A stretch of DNA of 32,155 bases from Flavobacteriaceae bacterium (lineage in GTDB: Bacteria; Bacteroidota; Bacteroidia; Flavobacteriales; Flavobacteriaceae). The stretch is taken from the NCBI GenBank assembly GCA_016649785.1, contig JAENXB010000003.1, forward strand, positions 1-32,155, given 5' to 3'. Below the pieces are notes generated by a model. That model was not told the origin of the DNA. It searched no databases and saw only the letters and a list, made by a program, of their open reading frames with translations. Below are positions 26,212 through 32,155 of this stretch, in pieces; within the stretch, counting starts at the first letter, position 1; every line of letters starts with the position of its first letter. A program made the translations under genes and the position numbers.

Positions 26212-27945
26212 ATGAGCTCAGTAAGGACTAATATCCAACCCAACCTATTGGATTATGAAGAAACTTTGACTTCTTTTTCCTGGGATAATATCGCCGGGGA
26301 ATTAAGCGGACTGCCGCAAGGAAAAGGTTTGAATATCGCTTATGAAGCCATTGACAGGCATTCTACCGGTAATCTTAAAGATACTGTCGCATTTCGATTT
26401 ATTAGAAAGAACAGAGTTGTGGATGATTTCACTTACTCGATGTTACAAAAACAAACTTCAAAATTTGCCAACGTGTTGAAAAACCTGGGGATCAAAAAGG
26501 GGGAGCGTGTTTTTTCTTTGGCAGGAAGAATACCCGAGTTATATATCACTGCGTTGGGAACCTTGAAAACCACCGCTGTTTTTTGTCCGTTGTTCTCTGT
26601 ATTTGGTCCTGAGCCTGTTTTTCAAAGAATGAATAAGGGAGAAGCAAGTGTTTTGGTCACAACTTCGGCTCTTTTTGAGAAGAAAATAAAGCAATTGATG
26701 GAGAAACTTCCATCGCTACGTTTTATTATTCTGAGTGATGCAGCTGGGCATCTTTCCGGAAAAGTGCTGTCCTGGTCCAAACTTATGGAACAAGCTTCCG
26801 ATGAATTCATTATCCCAAAAACAGATCCGGAAGACCCTGCACTTCTGCATTTTACAAGTGGCACAACCGGAATGCCCAAAGGCGCTTTGCACGTTCATAA
26901 AGCGGTGCTCACTCACTATATAACCGGGAAATTTGTGTTGGATTTTCATCCGGGGGATATTTTCTGGTGCACTGCCGATCCTGGTTGGGTAACGGGTACT
27001 TCCTATGGCATTATCGCGCCTTTGGTAAATGGCGTCACCAGTATTATTGATGAAGAGGAATTTGATGCCAAAAGGTGGTATTCTATTCTCGAAGAACATA
27101 AGGTTAATATTTGGTACACAGCGCCTACAGCTATCCGAAGATTGATGCGGATGGATATCAATGTTAAGGAGACATACGATTTCAAAAATCTTAGGGTGAT
27201 TCTAAGTGTAGGCGAACCGCTTCATGCGGAAGCCGTGATTTGGGGCGAGGAAAATTTTGGGTTTCCCATACTCGATAACTGGTGGCAAACCGAAACAGGC
27301 GGGATCATGATCGCAAATTATGCTTCGGTGAAAGTAAAGCCCGGCTCCATGGGAAAACCTTTGCCAGGGGTGGAAGCAGCAATTGCAAAAGTGAATGATA
27401 AAGAAATAACAATTATATCCTCACCGGACAAACAGGGACATTTGGTATTGAAAAAGGGATTTCCGTCTCTGTTTCGCGCCTATCTAAATGATGAAGAACG
27501 TTATAATAAATGTTTTCTTGGGGAATGGTATCTCACCGGAGATCTGGCCAAAAAAGATGCCGATGGATATTTCTGGTTTATCGGCCGAGCCGATGATATT
27601 ATCAAAACATCGGGACATATGGTCGGGCCCTTCGAAGTTGAGAGTACGCTTATGAAACATCCTTTTGTTTCTGAAGCTGCGGTAATAGGCAAACCGGAAC
27701 CTTCAATTGGCGAACTCGTTAAAGCTTTTGTTGTCCTGAAATCGGGAAATGAACCAAATGATGAGGTGAAGATGAACATAATGGGCTTTGCCCGAAAAGA
27801 AATGGGGCCTGCCGTAGCACCTAAAGAAATTGAATTTGTGGAAAGTATACCCAAAACCCGTAGCGGAAAAATTTTGAGAAGATTATTAAAAGCCCGTGAA
27901 CTCGGATTGCCTGAAGGTGATATTTCCACACTTGAACAAAACTGA
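26212..27945 (+). CDS. acsA: Acetate-CoA ligase, AMP-forming (short AcsA type)
   Basis: [21 protein letters not shown]-binding motif, [34 protein letters not shown], and [14 protein letters not shown] catalytic-Lys motif. Confidence 0.93.
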   Translation: MSSVRTNIQPNLLDYEETLTSFSWDNIAGELSGLPQGKGLNIAYEAIDRHSTGNLKDTVAFRFIRKNRVVDDFTYSMLQKQTSKFANVLKNLGIKKGERVFSLAGRIPELYITALGTLKTTAVFCPLFSVFGPEPVFQRMNKGEASVLVTTSALFEKKIKQLMEKLPSLRFIILSDAAGHLSGKVLSWSKLMEQASDEFIIPKTDPEDPALLHFTSGTTGMPKGALHVHKAVLTHYITGKFVLDFHPGDIFWCTADPGWVTGTSYGIIAPLVNGVTSIIDEEEFDAKRWYSILEEHKVNIWYTAPTAIRRLMRMDINVKETYDFKNLRVILSVGEPLHAEAVIWGEENFGFPILDNWWQTETGGIMIANYASVKVKPGSMGKPLPGVEAAIAKVNDKEITIISSPDKQGHLVLKKGFPSLFRAYLNDEERYNKCFLGEWYLTGDLAKKDADGYFWFIGRADDIIKTSGHMVGPFEVESTLMKHPFVSEAAVIGKPEPSIGELVKAFVVLKSGNEPNDEVKMNIMGFARKEMGPAVAPKEIEFVESIPKTRSGKILRRLLKARELGLPEGDISTLEQN

Positions 27946-27952
27946 AAATCTC

Positions 27953-28951
27953 ATGCCAAAAACTAAATCAAAAAAGATAGACCTGGATGCGAAAAAAAGT
28001 CGTCACCTTTTTTATCAAATGCTCCTTATAAGAAAGTTTGAGGACAAAGCAGCCGAAGAATATACCAAAGCTAAGATCAGGGGTTTTTTGCACTTGTATA
28101 TTGGTGAAGAAGCCGTTGCGGTTGGGGTAATTCAGGCATTAACAGATGATGATAATGTTTTATGCACTTACCGTGAACATGGCCATGCACTTGCCCGCGG
28201 GATGGATGCAGGAGCCATTATGGCCGAAATGTACGGGAAGCAGGAAGGATGCAGCAGAGGAAGAGGCGGCTCTATGCACCTGTTTGATAAATCAATTAAT
28301 TTTTTCGGAGGCAATGCTATTGTAGCCGGTCATCTTCCAATGGCAGTTGGAATGGCATTGGCTTCCAAAAAACAGAAGAAAGGAAATATTACCTGTTGCT
28401 TCTTCGGGGAAGGCGCGGCCGCCGAGGGCGAATTTCATGAGGCTATGAATCTTGCTGCACTCTGGAAGGTTCCGGTTTTATTTGTTTGCGAAAATAATCT
28501 GTATGCAATGGGTACAGCAATTCGATATTCACATTCCGTGCAGGAACTTGAGAAAAAGGGTGCAGCTTATGGAGTTGAATCTTCTGCCGTTAACGGAATG
28601 AATTTAATGGATGTGATAGAAGCAGCCAATGAGGCCGTTCAAAAAGTAAGAGACAACGGCAAACCTTATTTGCTGGTTTGCAATACCTATCGTTTTCGGG
28701 CACATTCCATGTTCGATGCGGAATTGTACCGTGATAAAAAGGAAGTGGAAGAATGGAAAAAGCGTGACCCGATACCTGAGTTTCAGGAATTTTTATTGAA
28801 ACAAAAGATAATCACTGAAAAAGAGATCAAAAAAATTGAAAATCAGGTGGATTCAGAAATTCAAAAAGCAGTTGATTTTGCCGAGGCAGGAACCTGGGAA
28901 CCAATAGACCAATTGACAGAATTTGTTTACAGTGAAAATGAAACGAAATGA
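27953..28951 (+). CDS. Pyruvate dehydrogenase-type E1 component, alpha subunit
   Basis: [51 protein letters not shown] motif [31 protein letters not shown]. The ATG at 27953 (MPKTKSKK) is preferred. Confidence 0.93.
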   Translation: MPKTKSKKIDLDAKKSRHLFYQMLLIRKFEDKAAEEYTKAKIRGFLHLYIGEEAVAVGVIQALTDDDNVLCTYREHGHALARGMDAGAIMAEMYGKQEGCSRGRGGSMHLFDKSINFFGGNAIVAGHLPMAVGMALASKKQKKGNITCCFFGEGAAAEGEFHEAMNLAALWKVPVLFVCENNLYAMGTAIRYSHSVQELEKKGAAYGVESSAVNGMNLMDVIEAANEAVQKVRDNGKPYLLVCNTYRFRAHSMFDAELYRDKKEVEEWKKRDPIPEFQEFLLKQKIITEKEIKKIENQVDSEIQKAVDFAEAGTWEPIDQLTEFVYSENETK

Positions 28952-29934
28952 GCCAAACTATAAAAATAACCTACAGGGAGGCTTTTAAACAAGGTCTTCG
29001 GGAAGCATTGCAAAATGATGATCGCATTTTTCTGATGGGGGAAGATGTGGGGCGTTACGGTGGCGCTTTTGCTGTAAGCAAGGGCTTGTTGCAGGAATTT
29101 GGAGAGGAACGCATCATGGATGTGCCTCTTTCCGAATCGGGGTTTGTGGGAGCCGGAATAGGGGCTGCCCTGGCCGGAATGAAACCAATCGTTGAAGTGA
29201 TGACCGTGAATTTCGGATTGCTGGCAATGGATCAAATTGTGAACAACGCGGCTACTTTGCTGCATATGTCCGGGGGACAATTGAACGTTCCCGTGGTAAT
29301 CAGGATAAGTTGCGGGATTGGCCAGCAATTGGCGGCGCAACATTCACACAGTTGGGAACCTTTTTTTGCGCAAGTACCGGGATTGGTAGTTTTGTCCGTA
29401 GGCACACATGAAGATGCGCGGGGTATGTTGCATACTGCACTTCAAAGCCCAGATCCGGTTATCATCATTGAATATACCTCAATGCTCAATCTGGAAAAGG
29501 AGATATCAACGGATATGGGCGCGGTGAACATTACCAAAGCAAAAGTGATAAAATCAGGAAAGGATATTTCCATCATTACTTATGGCACAGGTGTCTATAA
29601 ATGTTTGGAGTCCGCAGATGAATTGGCTGCAGAGGGAATTGATGCTGAGGTAATTGATCTGCGGGTATTGAGGCCTTTGGATGAGGAAACATTTCTCGCT
29701 TCCGTTGCCAAAACACACCGGGCCCTGATCGTGGAAGATGCCTGGCGTTCTGTAAGTATTTCTTCAGAAATAAGTTCCCGTATTATGGAGAAAGCATTTT
29801 ATGAATTGGATGCGTCGGTAAAAAGATTGTGCGGTGTGGAAGTTCCAATTCCTTATCCGTTACATCTTGAACAGGCTTCAGTCCCGCAGAAAAGTGATAT
29901 TGTAAAGGCAGTCAAACGAATAATAAACCCATGA
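28948..29934 (+). CDS. Pyruvate dehydrogenase-type E1 component, beta subunit
   Basis: [92 protein letters not shown] overlap with the upstream gene. Confidence 0.95.
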   Translation: MSQTIKITYREAFKQGLREALQNDDRIFLMGEDVGRYGGAFAVSKGLLQEFGEERIMDVPLSESGFVGAGIGAALAGMKPIVEVMTVNFGLLAMDQIVNNAATLLHMSGGQLNVPVVIRISCGIGQQLAAQHSHSWEPFFAQVPGLVVLSVGTHEDARGMLHTALQSPDPVIIIEYTSMLNLEKEISTDMGAVNITKAKVIKSGKDISIITYGTGVYKCLESADELAAEGIDAEVIDLRVLRPLDEETFLASVAKTHRALIVEDAWRSVSISSEISSRIMEKAFYELDASVKRLCGVEVPIPYPLHLEQASVPQKSDIVKAVKRIINP

Positions 29935-31220
29935 CAGAATTTTTGATGCCCAGTTTGGGAGCCGATATGGAAGATGGTACGCTGGTAGAATGGAGAAAAA
30001 AATCCGGTGATACTGTGAAGCGTGGTGACATCATTGCCGAGGTTGAAACCCAAAAGGGCCTGATCGAAATAGAAGTGTTTGATGAAGGTGTGATCGAAAA
30101 GCTGCTTATCAAAGAGGGTGAAAAGGTTCCTGTGGGAACTCCAATGGCCCTGATCAATCCTGATGGGGCAGAGGCAGAAGCAAAAAAAGAAACCGCTTCA
30201 ATGAAAAAAGAGGTCAAATTACAACCGATTGAAGAAAAAGCTGAACAAAAAGTCATGGAAAAATCCACAAAAGAGATAAGGATTAGAGCTACTCCCATAG
30301 CTAAAAAAATTGCTCAGGACAAGGGTATAGACCTTTCTCAGGTTACCGGTACAGGAGAAAATGGAGCCATTACCAAAGATGATGTGGAAAATGTCATAGT
30401 CCAAAAAGGAGAAATATCTAAAACAGAAAAAGGAGAAAAGCCGGTTGATAATTTGGTTGAAGTAGAGCCAGAAAAAACAGAGGCTCAACCTTTTGAAGCA
30501 GAATTATATAAAATGGAGAAACAACCGGTTGAGGTAAAAAAAGAGAGGGCTCTTACTCCCGCTGAGGCGATTCGTTCAGCAGTGGCTGCGGCAATGAGCA
30601 AATCCAATCGTGAAATTCCACATTATTACCTGGAAAAAAGAGTGGATATGTCAAAGGCTATGGCCTGGATAAAAGAAACTAACAGGGAACGGCCAATTCA
30701 GAAAAGACTTCTTCCTGCCGCATTGTTCATAAAAGCGGTTGCGAGTTCGCTTGATGAGGTTTCGGAATTGAATGCTATTTGGGAAAATGGGTTACAACTC
30801 AAAAACGAAATTAATATAGGTTTTGTAGTTTCATTGCGAACTGGAGGAATTATTGTTCCTGTAATTCTTCAGGCAGATTCCAAAAGCGTAGGTGAAATCA
30901 TGGAGGTCCTAAATGATCTTATTCCCAGAGCCAGAGCATTAAAATTACGCAGTTCTGAACTCAGTGATTCTACTATTACAATTACAAATATTGGAGAAGG
31001 AAGTGCCGATAAGGTTTTTGGTGTGATCTATCCACCGCAGGTAGCAATTATCGGTTTCGGAAATATTACAGAACAAGCCTTTGCAGAAAACGGAATGTTG
31101 GGAATACGGCCAGTTGTTGATGTTACCCTTGCAGGTGATCATAGGGCAACTGATGGAATTACCGGAAGCCGGTTCCTGGGTTCTTTAAACAAATACTTAC
31201 AAAATCCTGAATCCTTATGA
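29931..31220 (+). CDS. Dihydrolipoamide acetyltransferase-type E2 component
   Basis: One lipoyl domain ([13 protein letters not shown]), peripheral subunit-binding domain ([35 protein letters not shown]), catalytic DHRATDG. ATGA overlap. Confidence 0.94.
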   Translation: MTEFLMPSLGADMEDGTLVEWRKKSGDTVKRGDIIAEVETQKGLIEIEVFDEGVIEKLLIKEGEKVPVGTPMALINPDGAEAEAKKETASMKKEVKLQPIEEKAEQKVMEKSTKEIRIRATPIAKKIAQDKGIDLSQVTGTGENGAITKDDVENVIVQKGEISKTEKGEKPVDNLVEVEPEKTEAQPFEAELYKMEKQPVEVKKERALTPAEAIRSAVAAAMSKSNREIPHYYLEKRVDMSKAMAWIKETNRERPIQKRLLPAALFIKAVASSLDEVSELNAIWENGLQLKNEINIGFVVSLRTGGIIVPVILQADSKSVGEIMEVLNDLIPRARALKLRSSELSDSTITITNIGEGSADKVFGVIYPPQVAIIGFGNITEQAFAENGMLGIRPVVDVTLAGDHRATDGITGSRFLGSLNKYLQNPESL

Positions 31221-31474
31221 ACGAAGAAGAAATTAAAAATATCATTTTTCAATTGTTGAAGAAGATAGCTCCGGATACAGAACCCTCTGCGTTACAGCCA
31301 GATGAAAACATTCGGGAGGTACTCAATATCGATTCCTTTGATTCATTGCAATTCATCGTTTCGTTGAATGAAAAATTAGGAATTGAAATTCCTGAGGAGG
31401 ACTATGGAAAGATATCAACCTTAAAATCACTGATCAATTATTTATTGGCAAAATTAAAATCTCAATTATCTTGA
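31217..31474 (+). CDS. Stand-alone acyl carrier protein / phosphopantetheine-binding protein
   Basis: 85-aa helical protein with the phosphopantetheine motif VLNIDSFDSLQFIVSLNEKLGIEIPEEDYGKISTLKSLINYL. ATGA overlap with the E2 gene. Confidence 0.9.
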   Translation: MNEEEIKNIIFQLLKKIAPDTEPSALQPDENIREVLNIDSFDSLQFIVSLNEKLGIEIPEEDYGKISTLKSLINYLLAKLKSQLS

Positions 31475-31902
31475 AAACTAAAGCAACTAAACAAATTGGA
31501 GTATGGATGAACCATTCTCAGGCGCATTTTTTCGGTTATAAAGCCGAAAGCGCATTTTTTATTGAAACCATTGAATCTCCTTACGAAAGCATTGTAAGAG
31601 TGGAAGGGGAGGGGAATGATAAAACCCGTTTTTCACCCAATACAGAACGAGGTTCCAACAATGAAAAGCGCAAGCACAACATAGTTCAAAATGAACTGGA
31701 CGAATATTTCAAAATACTTGAAGGCAAATTGGAAAGTTATCAGGAGATATTATTGTTTGGACCCGGTACTGCCAAAGAGGAACTTTTTAACCGCCTGTCT
31801 GAAAAAAAACTATTTAAAGCAAAAGATATAGCTGTGAAAAGCAGTGACAAATTAACTGAAAATCAAATGCTTTCTTATGTGCTTGATTTTTTTAAAGCCT
31901 GA
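31471..31902 (+). CDS. Hypothetical protein, possibly of the eRF1-like/host-attachment type
   Basis: 143 aa, TTG start overlapping the ACP stop (TTGA). Features IGVWMNHSQAHFFGY and LDEYFKILEGKLESYQEILLFGPGTAKEELFNRL. Confidence 0.65.
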   Translation: MKTKATKQIGVWMNHSQAHFFGYKAESAFFIETIESPYESIVRVEGEGNDKTRFSPNTERGSNNEKRKHNIVQNELDEYFKILEGKLESYQEILLFGPGTAKEELFNRLSEKKLFKAKDIAVKSSDKLTENQMLSYVLDFFKA

Positions 31903-32033
31903 TAGGTGAACAGAAATTATAAGATGATAATGATCCTGTTCATCAAAGGTTTATAGTAAAATATTTTTTTTAATTTCAGGTTGCCTTAGTGAATTTGAAA
32001 ATTTTCTATCATTTATTTTAATCAATAGAATTC

Positions 32034-32052
32034 CCCGAGGCTCTGCCTCGGG
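32034..32052. mobile_element. REP-like / IS200-IS605-type end hairpin
   Basis: Perfect 8-bp GC-rich stem CCCGAGGC-TCT-GCCTCGGG in an AT-rich context, 30 nt upstream of a transposase-like start. Confidence 0.6.
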
Positions 32053-32082
32053 TGTTGCGTAAAGATATTTATATTTGTGGTT

Positions 32083-32155
32083 ATGAGTGAACATATCCAT
32101 AAAAGTCATAACAAGAGTTTGCTTCTTTATCATTTTGTTTGTCCTATCAAATATA
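32083..32155 (+). CDS. IS200/IS605-like Y1 (TnpA / REP-associated) transposase, N-terminal fragment truncated by window edge
   Basis: ATG at 32083 opens MSEHIHKSHNKSLLLYHFVCPIKY, resembling the N-terminus of Y1 TnpA-type transposases. A TATATTTG -7-like element lies at 32070-32077. Confidence 0.6.
   Translation, partial: MSEHIHKSHNKSLLLYHFVCPIKY

Noticed and set aside
26622-27929. Minus-strand ORFs antisense to acsA
   Set aside because: Shadow ORFs opposite a gene with clear AMP-ligase motifs.
31905-31944. Hairpin GGTGAACAG ... CTGTTCATC after the ACP operon
   Set aside because: Short arms with a wobble pair, a 22-nt loop and no T run; too weak to call as a terminator.
31951-32133. 60-aa minus-strand ORF (MIKKQTLVMTF...ATPEAEPRGILLIK)
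   Set aside because: It is antisense across the REP-like hairpin and the transposase-like start; the plus-strand reading is better supported.

Overview
This is a contiguous, AT-rich chromosomal window with a typical Bacteroidota/Flavobacteriia gene complement and TAnnTTTG-type promoter signals; the taxon is inferred from protein style only. From left to right it carries: a 5'-truncated murA; a large conserved protein of unknown function; a PhnP-like MBL hydrolase plus a membrane coiled-coil protein; an alpha/beta hydrolase plus a DUF4870-like protein; a dihydroorotase-like protein that lacks the HxH metal motif, plus a BatA/VWA protein; two tandem GAF sensor kinases; a TIGR02757 protein; a LolD-like ABC ATPase; a DUF5916 protein; msrA plus a 50-aa ORF; a TonB receptor cluster; serA and serC; an orphan antitoxin-like ORF; a LuxC-like acyl-CoA reductase divergent from a ferredoxin; a CarboxypepD_reg-like protein; and a GNAT acetyltransferase in a gene-poor stretch. 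The right end is a tightly overlapping operon: acetate-CoA ligase, PDH-type E1alpha, E1beta, E2, a free acyl carrier protein and an unknown protein. The last 120 bp appear to be the left end of an IS200/IS605-like Y1 transposase element: a strong hairpin followed by a truncated ORF reading MSEHIHKSHNKSLLLYHFVCPIKY. The observations most worth following up are (1) the AcsA/PDH(no E3)/ACP operon with four consecutive 4-nt overlaps, (2) two intergenic composite arrays of degenerate 7-nt repeats, (3) the dihydroorotase-like protein with missing metal ligands, (4) the transposase/REP-like hairpin at the window edge, and (5) several unannotated small ORFs and inverted repeats. No CRISPR array, rRNA or tRNA was recognised.
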